In this document: positions 54,751 through 64,000 of the stretch, piece by piece
Numbering within the stretch: the stretch's first letter is position 1
How the letters are laid out: each line of letters begins with the position of its first letter
Assembly: GCA_043228905.1 (NCBI GenBank)
Contig: JBHGNT010000022.1
Location: forward strand, 868,001-932,000
Reading direction: 5' to 3'
DNA length: 64,000 nucleotides
Source: Azolla caroliniana
Taxonomy: Eukaryota > Polypodiophyta
Notes under the pieces: generated by a model
The model's input: the letters and a program-made list of their open reading frames with translations, nothing else
Told to the model about the DNA's origin: nothing
Databases searched by the model: none
Position numbers and translations under genes: made by a program

Positions 54751-55640
54751 ATGGAGAGAGGCATGGCTAGCTCGCTTCCTACCGAGAAGCTCGACAAAAA
54801 CAACTACGCAACTTGGTCCTACAAGATGCACCAATACATGCTCGAGCACGATTACTGTAGCTATGTCGATAGAGCAAATGACATAGATCTTGAATCGACA
54901 CACAGAGATTTCCCGGTGTGGGAATAGTCGGTGAGCAGAGTACTGTACTGCTTCGCGTCTTGTGTGGGCGAACAACTGCTAAGTTACATTCGGGATGCAA
55001 AAACGCCGAAAGATGCTTGGGGAAATCTGAAGAAGATTTTCACCGCAAGCACTACAGCCAAAAAGCTTCAACTCCGACAAGAGCTAAGCAACCTATGACA
55101 ACACGATTTGTCGGTGGCTGATTACACCTCGAAGATCAAAGATATATGCGACTCCTTAGCCTCCATCGATGTGAACGTTGAGGAAGGCGAGATGGTGCAG
55201 ATCTGTCTCAGGGGACTAGTGTCGAAGTTAGGAGCGTTCCGAACTGTTGTGTGTACACGGGAGAATACACCATCGTTTTTCGACTTACAGTCAATGCTCC
55301 TTATAGAGGAGAACCACGTGGGTGCGTCGACGAGCACACATGCCGACAACAAGATGCTTTACACGGAGGGAGATAGGCCCCGTGGTCGTGGCGGACGAGG
55401 CGAGTCGGTGCGCAATGGAGGCTGCCGACGGGATCAAGGAAGAAAGCACAGAAGTGATGCCGACAATAATTCCGAACCATCTGGAAAACAGGAGGAGTCG
55501 AGGCGACGAGAATCGGCAAGGGAAATCTGTTGCGGAATGCTAGTATTGTGGGCAAAAAGGCCACAAAGAGAGCGAGAGCTGGAAAAAGCGCGCCGATTCG
55601 GAGAGAACCGGGCCAGGATCATGCTCCGGACAGACTAACA
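54751..55640 (+). pseudogene. gag of copia K
   Basis: It starts MERGMASSLPTEKLDKNNYATW at 54751, with copia capsid motifs (WSYKMHQYML, AWGNLKKIF, LRQELSNL, VADYTSKIKDICDSL). TAG at 54925-54927 and TGA at 55096-55098 interrupt it. A basic Arg/Gly-rich tract (RPRGRGGRGES) precedes a zinc knuckle near 55530-55575, broken by a TAG between the first two Cys and lacking the last Cys. The capsid function is lost. Confidence 0.88.
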
Positions 55641-55699
55641 AAGGAAATCGGCAGCGATCACACTACGCCAAAGGATCCGAAAAAGCTGAAAAAGGGTCA

Positions 55700-58600
55700 G
55701 CCTTCGTGACGAGACACGAAGCGAACTCGATGAAGATTTCCATCCCGAAATTGGACGAGGTGAGGTACATCGACTCCGGGGCATCAAACCACATGATGTG
55801 CCACAAGGAGTGGTTCTCATACCATGAGAAACCGATGCAACCGGGAGTAGTCGCAACCGGAGACGACACTCCGCATCCGATCGCGAATGTCGTTGAGGTT
55901 TCCCTGAGCCATGTTAGGCAGAAAGGGAAACTCATGAACGTGTTACACATCCCCACAATCACGAAGAATCTGGTGTCGGTCGGGTTGATCGTCGACCAAG
56001 GGATGCAAGTCCGGTTCACGCATCTCGGGTGCGTCATCGAAGAAGAAGGCCGAGTTATTGCACAAGGGCGTAGAGACAAGAGGATGTTTATCCTCGACTC
56101 TAGTGTCGGTGGCACCGCAATGTTCACGAAAGGACAAAATGTCGAGTCGGATATCGACTTATGGCACAAGCAGATAAGCCACGTCAACTATCAACAACTT
56201 TAGGACCTGCAATTGAAACAGGTGGTGTTCGGATTGCCCAAATTTAGTGGCCGGAAGGCACGAATTTGTGAAGCCTGCCAACTCGGGAAGCAACACCGGC
56301 TTCCTTTCCCTAACGAGCGTAACCGGAGCCAACACAAGCTCAACTTGATACATTCCGATGTATGGGGGCCGGCATAGAACGTTAGTCTTGGCGAGAGTCG
56401 ATATTTTGTCTCCTTCATCAACGATTATACACGGCACACATGGATCTACCTCATTGAGAAGAAGAGTGAAGTATTCGACTGTTTCTAGGACCTCAAGAGT
56501 TTCGTCGAAAGGGAAATAGGAAGAAAGATCAAGTGCTTGCGGTCCGATGGCGTAAAAGAGTACTTTTCCGGTCAATTCAACGGCTATCTGCAACCGATGG
56601 GATTTCAGCGTGAATTCAGTTGTAGGTACACGCCGGAGCAAAACGGCATAGCCGAGAGGAAGAACCGGTCAATTGTGGAAGCGGCACGGGCAATGCTGGA
56701 GGAAAAGAGCTTGCCCAAGTTCTATTCGGCTGAGGCAATACGAACAACGGTATACATCTAGAATCGGATCGAAGACAAAGTGTCAGCGCATGAGCAGTAT
56801 TTCGGAAGGAAGCCGAATCTACGACACTTGAGAGTTTTTGGTAGCATTGCGTATGTGCATGTGCCAAACGAGAAACAGAGGAATTTGGACGCGAAAGCCG
56901 AGAAGTGTATCTTGGTCGGCTACTCAGACGAGCAGAAGGGTTATAAGTGTTATAACCCTCGCACCAAACAAGCGCGCGTGGGCCGTGACATTGTGTTTGA
57001 CGAGTCCGCGTCCTGGTACTTGCCTCTGACTCCGGACCTCAACTCCAATCTGAGTTCTGACGATGAGGTCAACGAGGCTGAGATGCCTCCGGATAAGCCT
57101 GAAATCGGGACCCACGAAGAGAGTCTGATTTCATTTCGGTTAAGCGGACCGAATGGACGACTGAGTCGGTTCGACCAGTCCGATGAAGAGCCGGCGAGTA
57201 GTGGAGACTCGGCTGTGCATTCCCCGCGCAGGAAGCCGAGGAGACGACTTACGGGCAAAGAGAAAGGGAAGAAGAAGGTGTCAGATTATGGCACGGATAG
57301 GAATGAGTCGGATTGACGCGAGTCCGACTCTGAGGGAAGTGACAACGGGTCTTCGAGACCGAAGTCCGCGTCGGCCAAGAAAGCCTCAACTTCGGCTAAT
57401 GAGCAATTACGCCGATCAACCCGCCAAAAGAACCCTATTGAGCAGTTCGGTTACAACGAGTACATGGCGCATCACTATGCATACATGACGCGTGTAGCAG
57501 AAGTGCGTGAGCCAGAGAGCTACGCAGAAGCGGCGAGGGACGCAAATTGGCGTGCCGCAATGGAGGAAGAGATGCGCGCATTGGCGGAGAATGAAACTTG
57601 GGACCTGGTTGACACACCAAAAGGTGTGAAGCCGATCGGATGTAGGTGGGTGTATAAGGTGAAATACAACACCGATGGCTCTGTCAACCGATACAAGGCC
57701 CGGTTAGTAGCGATAGGCTACGCGCAAAAACACGGCATCGACTACGATGAGATGTTTGCGCCGGTCGCGAAGATGACGACCGTTCGTGTTTTGCTCCGGT
57801 CATTGCGGCAAAGGGGTGGCACCTACATTAGATGAATGTAAGGAATGCATTCCTACAAGGTGAGCTTGAGGAACAGGTGTACATGGTACAGACTCCTGGA
57901 TTTCACTTTGGAACGAACACTTTGACGGTGTGTCGATTGAAGAAGTCCCTTTACGGACTAAAGCAAGCCCCATGTGCCTGGAACGCGAAGATCACAGAAC
58001 GATTGCGTCAGATGGGCTTTGCGACGTCAAAATAAGACTCTTCACTGTTCATCCGGAAAGGTTGACTCAGCCTGGTTAGCATTTTACTTTATGTTGATGA
58101 CGTGGTCATCACCGGCGCCGACCTAGGTGAGATTCACCACGTGAAGCTTAGGCTTGCGGCATCATTCGACATGAAGGATCTGGGGGACCTTCATTACTTC
58201 GTCGGGATCGAAGTGATCCGCACCCTCGAAGGTATACTGATCAGCCAACGACACTACGTGCTGAGTATGCTCTTCAAATTCGGGATGGCCGACTGTAAGT
58301 TCGTCTCGACTCCTCTGGATAGAACCGTCAAGCTTCACCCCGGTCAGGGTGATCAGTCAGTTCATGGTGCAACCGACCGAGCAGCACCTTCAGTGCGCAC
58401 AACGCGTACTCTGGTACGTCAGTGGCACTAAGGACCGGGGGCTACTATATCAGACCGATATTACCGTGCAGTTGGTCGGTTACACCGATGCTGATTGGAC
58501 TAGAAACGTCAGTGATCGCCGATCCACGTCTGGTTTCGTGTTCTCTCTTGAGAGTGCCGCGATCACGTGGAGTAGCAAGAAGTAGCCGACAGTTGCGTTG

Positions 58601-58990
58601 TGGTGCACCGAAGCCAAGTATAGAGGAGCGGTTGTCGCGACATGTGAAGCCATATGGTTGAAGTGGCTACTTAAGGATCTGTAGGTGGAGGTATCCGATC
58701 CAACGACAATCTACTGCGACAACCACAACAGCATCCAGCTAGCTAAGAACCCCGTCTTCCATGCCCGGACTAAGCACATTGAAGTGCACTACCATTTGGT
58801 CCGTGAGTACATCCTCTCCGGTGAAGTCGAACTTCAGAATGTTCCGATGGATCGGCAGAACGCCGACATCTTCACCAAACCTCTTGGTTTGGACAAGTTA
58901 CGGAAATTCTTGGGTGCGCTTGGGTTGTGTCACCTCGACGTGCCGAACTCGAGGGGGAGAGACGTCCATGATGACCACGGAAGGGAGTAG
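55700..58990 (+). pseudogene. protease, integrase, RT and RNase H of copia K
   Basis: Protease: YIDSGASNHMMC near 55770. Integrase: HHCC with CEACQLGKQ near 56275, HSDVWGP, LRSDGVKEYF, PEQNGIAERKNRS. RT: 57464-58130 (WVYKVKYNTDGSVNRYKARLVA, NAFLQGELEEQVYM, LYVDDVVI near 58095). RNase H: to 58985 (YTDADWTRNVSDRRSTSGFVF, HARTKHIEVHYHLVRE, NADIFTKPLG). In-frame TAG at 56201, 56375, 56486, 56759, 57829, 58583, 58682 and 58988 and TAA at 58033 stand mostly where Gln is expected. A frameshift lies near 57800. Confidence 0.92.
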
Positions 58991-59475
58991 GAAAGGAGCG
59001 GAAAAGACCATGACGTCGAGTCGGATGACGAATTCGATTTCGGATTGGCTGAAGAAGCCGAGCGCGGATCCGCGGAAGACTCCGAAAGCGGACATAAGGG
59101 GAGCAGCCGAAACCAACCAAGCGTGGGGGAGACAAAGCCATCCAGGGCGAGAAGAACGAAGACGAGTTGGAGACAACCAACTCGGATGAGAGCGAAAACC
59201 GATCGGAGGAAGCCGAGTTGGTTCGGATGTTTGATTCGGATACGGTGAATCAACCAAGCGCCAAGAGGAAGAGAAGTCAGCAAAAGAGGCGTCAACACCG
59301 CAACAACAAGGAAGCTGAGAGGGGCCGTGTGAGCAGACAAGTCTACTGGAAGGGTCGAGGCGTGCGGAATCGAACAGGTTGAGGAGCACGAGTGAGGCGT
59401 GAAGCCAAAAGGAACCGGAGCGCAGATCCCGAAGAGCAGACGGAACCTCACATTGAGCTTGAGGGGGAGTGTTGA
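58946..59475 (+). pseudogene. additional 3' ORF of copia K between two polypurine tracts
   Basis: After RNase H a first polypurine-like run (ctcgagggggagag, 58946-58959) occurs where copia elements normally end. Coding continues instead with a charged protein: ESDDEFDFGLAEEAERG, EDELETTNSDESENRSEEAEL, RKRSQQKRRQHRNN and WKGRGVRNRTG, ending in HIELEGEC with the stop inside the LTR start. The real polypurine tract (59461-59469) is read as part of ELEGE. One TAG (58988) and at least one frame change are present. A related ORF precedes the LTR of L (62884-63470). The function is unknown; an acidic-basic nuclear or nucleic-acid-binding protein is possible. Confidence 0.65.
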
Positions 59476-59910
59476 GATACATGCTCAACATTGGTCGGAT
59501 TGGTTGTGCAAGCCGAGAACCGGATCGGTTGGGGCCGATCAATTAGGCCGGAATGGTGCATAAAACGGCTGCGTAAACCAGTACACAAACCGGTGTGTAA
59601 CAAGAAACCGTAGCGGTGCATAAACCGCGAGGCCGTTGGAAAGATATTTCGCGTAGGAATATATTTTGGGAGTTAGCATAGAGCTCAGTTATAAGCATTG
59701 AAGTACGTGTCAATACTTTTGTCAGTCCGTATGGACTTAAAAGTGCTCATTGAGCACATTCTATGTACAGATTGAGTATTATTTTGAATTGTTTTTTTCC
59801 GTGTGTTCTCTCGGTGTCTCTCCTCCATACTGTGTATATTCAAGCTCTCCATTAAACCTGCGTATTTTCTGTGTTCGGTTTTCTATTGCTTCCGCACATA
59901 ATCTTTTTCA
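59470..59910 (+). repeat. 3' LTR of copia K
   Basis: 441 bp and clearly diverged from the 5' LTR, with small indels including an extra GGCCGATCAATTA block and loss of the TATA box region. It ends CTTTTTCA, followed by ACTTC of the target duplication. Confidence 0.95.
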
Positions 59911-59915
59911 ACTTC

Positions 59916-61098
59916 GTTCCGGATGCTACCCGTGTAGCCTTCATCGTCTAGCCGACCAGCTGATATTAGGTTCAGTCGAACCTCCGAAACGTGTCGAACA
60001 TCCTTCACTAGCAGCTTGCATCCGGTTGGTGTTCTCAACCACACGTCTCCTATGCCGACAATTTGGCATGTACCTTCATTCCCCATCCGGACATAGTCGT
60101 GCTCACTAGTTGTGTAAGATGCGAAGCATTTCCGGGCCGGGGTTAGGTGGAACGATGCTCCGGAATCCGAAATCAACAACCCACGTTGTCTCGTCGCCGG
60201 CAAGCTTCAACTCACTCTCCTCGGTGATGAGCATCAACTCTTCTTAACTTGCCGCGATTGTCGTCGTTCCCTTCCGGTCCGGTCCCCTCTGGTCTTTACT
60301 GTTCTGGTCCGGTGATCACTTGGAATTGGTACAATCGGTTTCCTTGTCTTTCTGGAAATGCCGACAGTTCTTTCGGAAGTGTCTTGGCTTGCCGCAATAG
60401 AAGCAAGTAGGCCTCCCCCTTGACTTTGACCGTGTCCCCGACTTTTCCCGGTTCTGGGGACTACGATTCCTTTGTCTTCCTCGTTCCGATTCGGTAAGGA
60501 GCACTTTGGGGTCGGAGATCACCTCTTTGTCTTTCCGACCCGCCTTCTCATCTAGCAAGCTCGACTTCACTCTTGTTAGGGACAACTGTTTTCCTTCCGG
60601 CCCGGCATTGCCCAAAGTGACAACTAACACCTCCCAACTATCTGGGAGGGAACCGAGCAGGAGTAATGCTAGTACCTCATCGGTGAGACGTACTTCTAAC
60701 AATGTTTCTTGGTGAATCAGCCCCTGGAAGGCATTAATGTGCTCCACCATGCTGGAGCCATCTTGGTATCGGAGTCTTACTAGCTTCCGGAATACCGAAA
60801 CCCGATTAACAACATTTTTGTTCTGAAACATAATGTCGATCTTCTCCTAGAGCTCATGAGTCTTTCTCTCTTCATTGAAGTTCTTGTACAGGCTCATGTC
60901 GATGAAGCACCGTATGTACACCGTTGTCTTCATGTGCATCACCTCCCATATCATGACATCGATCTTGTCTGGTTTCTTGTCCCCGAACTGAACCGACAAC
61001 CAAAGATCTTTGACCACGAGCATGTCCCTCATCTTCGACTTCCACACTGAGTAATTGGAGCCGGTGTGCATGAACATGCCGCCAAATGAATCTTCCAT
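59916..61098 (-). pseudogene. gag and protease of copia J
   Basis: Gag starts MEDSFGGMFMHTGSNYSVWKSKM at 61098. A stop occurs near 60847, after which the capsid continues (60831-60316) with zinc knuckle CFYCGKPRHFRKNC. Protease at 60203-59916 has SDSGASFHLTPARK. Another stop lies near 60240. The frame is cut at 59916 by K and continues at 54235. Confidence 0.9.
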
Positions 61099-61128
61099 TT
61101 TCTGTGTTGTTTTGCTCTGATACCAGTT

Positions 61129-61764
61129 TGAAGAGAATATGTGGAATATTGCTCAGCCACAACCGAGTCTTAGGATCAACCACAGAAAGATGGGAATAGG
61201 AGATAGATAAACGTATACACAAAACACTGAAAAAAAGAGTACACAAAATGTTTTCGTGGAAAAACCCTAAATGGGAAAAAACCACGGGAGTTCACAAACT
61301 CCAACTATCACTATGTAGAGAGGAATACAACAGATAAACACGGAGGCAGCGACCTCGTGCTCACGATCTTTACCTGGCGGCGGTTACTACAGAGACTCAC
61401 TCTGTCTGTCTATCTCTCTCTCTCTCGTTTCTTCTGCTATGCTTTGTACAGTAGTTACACCAATAACTCTATACAAAATAATGACAACACGCTCATACTC
61501 TATTTGCCCTAGGTCATATTTATACCAATATGACTTTTGGGCTATTTACAAATGTAGCCACAATGGGCTAATAGAGACTTATTTACATATATGTTCCTTC
61601 ATCCGGTAAGAGGTTCTCACCGGGCCTGCGTCATCCGGTTCTCACCCTGTCTTCCTTGCCGGGTACTCAAGATCCGATTCTCATCTGGTCTGCGTCATCC
61701 GGTTTTCACCGGGTCTTCCTTGTCGGGTACTCATATCCCATCCGGAGGGACCAAAATGCTAACA
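61129..61764 (-). repeat. 5' LTR of copia J
   Basis: 636 bp starting TGAAGAGAATATG and ending GCTAACA. On the minus strand it is followed by a 2-3 bp spacer and TGGTATCAGAGC (61115-61126). It has minisatellite units at about 61600-61730 and TATAAATATGAC (minus) near 61515-61526. Confidence 0.93.
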
Positions 61765-62353
61765 TGATATATGAAATGTAAATATTGTATTTTACATCAA
61801 TATGGTGATTCACGAATATGTATAAATATATGTGGTAGCCCTTTTTTGAAATTTGGCCATTCTTTTGTAAGTTTCGCGTGTCGATTATTTAAGAATTTTT
61901 GGAAAGCCCTATATATTTGGACATGGTATAAATCAATATGTTTTGATTCAATTTTCGAAAACCTTTACGCATGCGGTACCCCTTTTTGTGAAACGACGTA
62001 GTTTGTGCCTTTTCTTGACGGATAGTTCTTAAAATGCGACATATTACCTGTTTCAAATGACCCGATGTTAAAAACCGAATCGTCCAAGTAAGGCAAAGTT
62101 GAAAAGGGTAGAGTCGAAAAAGAAAGAGTCGAATCAACCAAATCGCCCAAATAGGCTAAGGTACCGAAAAGCGAGCCGAACCGGCCAAGGCACCAATCTC
62201 TCTTTCAATCAATCCAAAAGAAGGGGAGGATAATTTGACATCTTCGAAATCCTATTGCAGGGGTGAGTTAGGATAATTTGACATCTATATGTCTCAACCG
62301 GTAGGCTTCAAAGTGACAGGGGAGCAAGGTCACCTCATCTGCAAGTTGAAGAG
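61765..62353. other. spacer between copia J and LTR of L
   Basis: AT-rich sequence without recognisable gene or repeat. TAATTTGACATCT occurs twice near 62230 and 62273. The expected continuation of gypsy D is not found here. Confidence 0.6.
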
Positions 62354-62883
62354 TGTAAAAAGTTAGATATAGAAGCTTATGAACGAATAGACAGTTGGTT
62401 ATCCAGAAACTAAACAGAACAGTTCGTTAACACATAACACAAAATACAAAGGAGAGAGAGAGAGAGACTGAGTGAGAGTAGACAACAATAAATTCTATTA
62501 AAGAACAAAAAAAGCTCCGTACATCACATAGTACTTATGTGCACTTTATATATACAAGCCCATCTCTTTGGGCCGTTAAGAAGTACTGACATGTACTTCA
62601 ATGCTCTTAAAGGAGCATTTGACACTAATTGCCTACGTTGGACCTATTTAATAAAATAGTTCGACTCGGCACATGTTACGTTTTGGACGGTTTCCTTAGC
62701 CGCTCGATCATCTGGTCAAGATCCATCATTCGGATCCAGTATTTGGGTCCGTTAGTCGATCTGGAACCCAGCCCGGAGCTTAGGCTTATCAGCCTAACTG
62801 GGCCTAGTCAACCGGATGGATTCCGGTCTGGCCTACGTGCTTGTCCAACCGGTCCGGCCCATGTTGAGCTTGCTCGCTCAACA
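62354..62883 (-). repeat. probable 3' LTR of a K-like copia (L)
   Basis: On the minus strand it begins TGTTGAGCGAGC right after a polypurine tract (gaggggaag) and contains TATATAAAGTGC near 62545-62556, similar to the TATAAAAGTGC of K, and a CT tract. The left boundary at TGTAAAAAG (62354) is chosen by analogy with the CTTTTTCA end of K and is uncertain. Confidence 0.65.
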
Positions 62884-63470
62884 CTTCCCCTCAAGCTCAA
62901 CTTGAGGTCGGTCCATCATGTTAGATGTAGCCGGTCCTTGCTTCCGAGTCTTCCTAGCATCCTCTTTTCTAGCTCGAGCTCCATGTCTAATATGGTTCTG
63001 TGTCCCCTGACCCTTTAGGTTCAACGTATCTTGACTTGTTTGATTCCGCACACATCGACCCTTACGGTTGGATTGTCCACTCATCATGCCCTTCTCAACT
63101 CCCTCGTTTTCATGGCATTGGGACCCTTTGACCCGTCTGCTCCTTCATTTCGGTGTCGGCTTCCACTACCCTCTCGTCTACCTGGCCTTCATGTGATTCG
63201 ACTCTCCCAAATCAAACTCCTCGACCAAATCGGTTGTCTCTGATTCGTCTTGTGTCTTGTCTGAATCAACTGTCTCCGATTCACCTTCCTTTTGGCCTTT
63301 GACCACATCTACCCATGTCTTGTTCCTGGTCTTCTTCATCCGGTGGTCTTTGTCCATCTTGACTTTGTCGCTTCTTCCGCCTGTTTTGGACATTTCAACA
63401 TCTTTAGTCGATTCGGCCTCTTCTCCGGCTAGTGTCTTGCCTTCGTTCTCCTTGTAAGGATTATAACTTC
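62884..63470 (-). pseudogene. additional 3' ORF of copia L, related to that of K
   Basis: The minus-strand text KEGESETVDSDKTQDESETTDLVEEFDLGESN, a break, then GQSNRKGRCVRNQTSQDT, GARARKEDARK and the end VELEGKC, with its stop in the LTR start. K has GRGVRNRTG, GARVRREAKR and IELEGEC in the same order. Stops near 63177 and 63140 interrupt it. Finding the same ORF before two different LTRs supports it as a real part of this copia lineage. No domain is recognised. Confidence 0.6.
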
Positions 63471-63653
63471 CAAGGACAGAGATGAAGAGGTAAGAGATTA
63501 CAAACTAAATATTGGAATTAACATATAAACTTGTACATGTATTCTTTGATGAACTCGCCCACAAATATGTGGTATTGTAGTGATTTAAATACATCTAAAA
63601 TGTGAGGGTTGTAGTTGTAATAGTCACTCCTATTTTTAGATAATGCTTCCTAA
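63471..63653. other. junction between L and a copia RNase H fragment
   Basis: AT-rich, no coding text recognised. RNase H to the right is truncated at 63654, so L is probably not continuous with it. Confidence 0.5.
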
Positions 63654-64000
63654 CTAATTATTGGTGATCTTGACACATGACTGATTGTCACACCATAACC
63701 TAAATTTGGAAATTTGTAAAATATCTAATTCTTGGATTATCGATTGAAGCCAAAGACCTTCTTTAACTATAAGCGTGGCTGCGATATATACAGCTTCAGT
63801 AGAGGAGAGGGCAACAACAACTTGCTTTTTCGTACGCCATGCAATTGCTCCTCCTGCAAAAGTAAACAAAAAACTTGATGTGGAGTGAGAAGAATCAACA
63901 TCTCCTCCCCAATCTGCATCAATCCATCCTTGTAGTGGTGTTGACAACCATACTTGTATTTTGGAGTTGTCTGCCCCAAAGTATGCCTTATAAATGAGTA
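63654..64000 (-). pseudogene. copia RNase H fragment at window end
   Basis: Minus strand: GWIDADWGGDVDSSHSTSSFLFTFAGGAIAWRTKKQ in short blocks (DADWGGD, STSSFLFTFAGGAI), then ALSSTEAVYIAATLIVKEGLWL and LWCDNQSCVKI. This is the central RNase H of a copia different from F, G, J and K. It stops at TAA 63654 and runs out of the window. Confidence 0.85.

Larger units (their letters stand above)
54236..59910 (+). mobile_element. Ty1/copia element K with extra 3' ORF, nested in J
   Basis: LTRs 54236-54666 and 59470-59910 start TGTTGAGATACA and end CTTTTTCA. Target duplication ACTCC (54231-54235) versus ACTTC (59911-59915), one transition. Primer site TGGTATCAGAGC at 54667-54678, polypurine tract gagggggag at 59461-59469. 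The order is gag, protease, integrase, RT, RNase H, then about 480 bp of additional coding before the LTR. There are many in-frame TAG codons, so K is inactive. Confidence 0.95.
50404..61764 (-). mobile_element. Ty1/copia element J, split by K
   Basis: LTRs at 50404-51036 and 61129-61764 enclose a minus-strand copia. The primer site TGGTATCAGAGC (minus) is at 61115-61126, gag and protease at 61098-59916, then K (54236-59910), then integrase, RT and RNase H (54235-51037). Removing K restores the pol frame text. I find no target duplication (GGAAC before 50404, TGATA after 61764), so one flank may have been lost or exchanged. Pol also contains a gypsy integrase piece (51868-52230). It is of the same family as H and close to F. 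Confidence 0.9.

Noticed and set aside
54751-58990. Repeated TAG at Gln positions in K could mean a genetic code where TAG encodes Gln.
   Set aside because: CGA-to-TGA stops and frameshifts occur in the same elements, sister copies in this window use CAG at the same codons, and the intact ORFs of G and C do not use internal TAG. Methylation-driven decay explains it.
58898-59542. Long minus-strand open frame (214 codons) opposite the 3' part of K.
   Set aside because: It is opposite the charged 3' ORF and runs across the LTR boundary; its Ser/Pro/Leu-rich composition is what the reverse of Glu/Arg-rich coding gives.
50404-61764. A target duplication for copia J.
   Set aside because: GGAAC precedes the left LTR and TGATA follows the right one; no match, and gypsy D does not continue after 61764.

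Overview
This window looks like repeat-rich nuclear DNA of a land plant. The evidence is dense Ty3/gypsy chromoviruses with integrase-fused chromodomains, Ty1/copia elements primed at the initiator-Met tRNA site, a plant-type L1 LINE whose ORF1 carries a zinc knuckle, GT-AG introns, and decay dominated by CAG to TAG and CGA to TGA changes, as expected where CHG and CG cytosines are methylated. I recognise no ordinary host gene, rRNA or tRNA. The species cannot be named from sequence alone.

Layout. 1-17345 is a nested gypsy stack: E (minus, 14590-17345) was apparently cut by A (plus, 1-4028 and 14411-14589), A was cut inside its 3' LTR by B (plus, 4029-14410, target duplication ATAAA), and B's 5' LTR was cut in its (CT)n tract by an L1 LINE (minus, 4404-9998). 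18385-21059 is a spliced, decayed minus-strand gene (M1) encoding a ParB-like domain and a DPPY-type DNA methyltransferase. 21087-31180 is copia F (minus, target duplication GTATA), which holds the intact copia G (22649-28089, target duplication ATCCT). 31186-34439 is mostly non-coding and includes five 51-bp iterons with a 23-bp palindrome in each. 34440-37112 is a plus-strand DDE/DUF7869-like gene (T1) with four stops and no frameshift. 37208-42905 is a complete young gypsy element C (minus, target duplication ATAGT). 43260-47050 holds small gypsy and copia fragments and a second, shrunken methyltransferase/DDE pair (M2/T2) in the same divergent arrangement. 47051-61764 is copia fragment H, gypsy fragment D, copia J (minus, with a gypsy integrase piece in its pol) and copia K (plus, inserted in J). 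62354-64000 has an LTR plus 3' extra ORF of a K-like element (L) and a copia RNase H fragment.

Three observations stand out. (1) The M/T module: two divergent pairs of a ParB-plus-DNA-methyltransferase gene and a transposase-like gene, sharing an intron of exactly 88 bp, which suggests a mobile or selfish unit carrying a bacterial-type DNA methyltransferase. (2) Gypsy families B and C have no tRNA primer site. The 14 bases after the 5' LTR instead complement the predicted 5' end of their own RNA, 32-33 nt below the TATA box, and the two sites covary between families, as in self-primed Tf1/sushi elements. (3) The LTRs of A, B and C carry perfect heat-shock elements just upstream of TATA (upstream of the 3' LTR interruption in A).

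Most coding regions are broken. The clear exceptions are the 1360-codon gag-pol of copia G, ORF1 of the LINE and the gag of element C.
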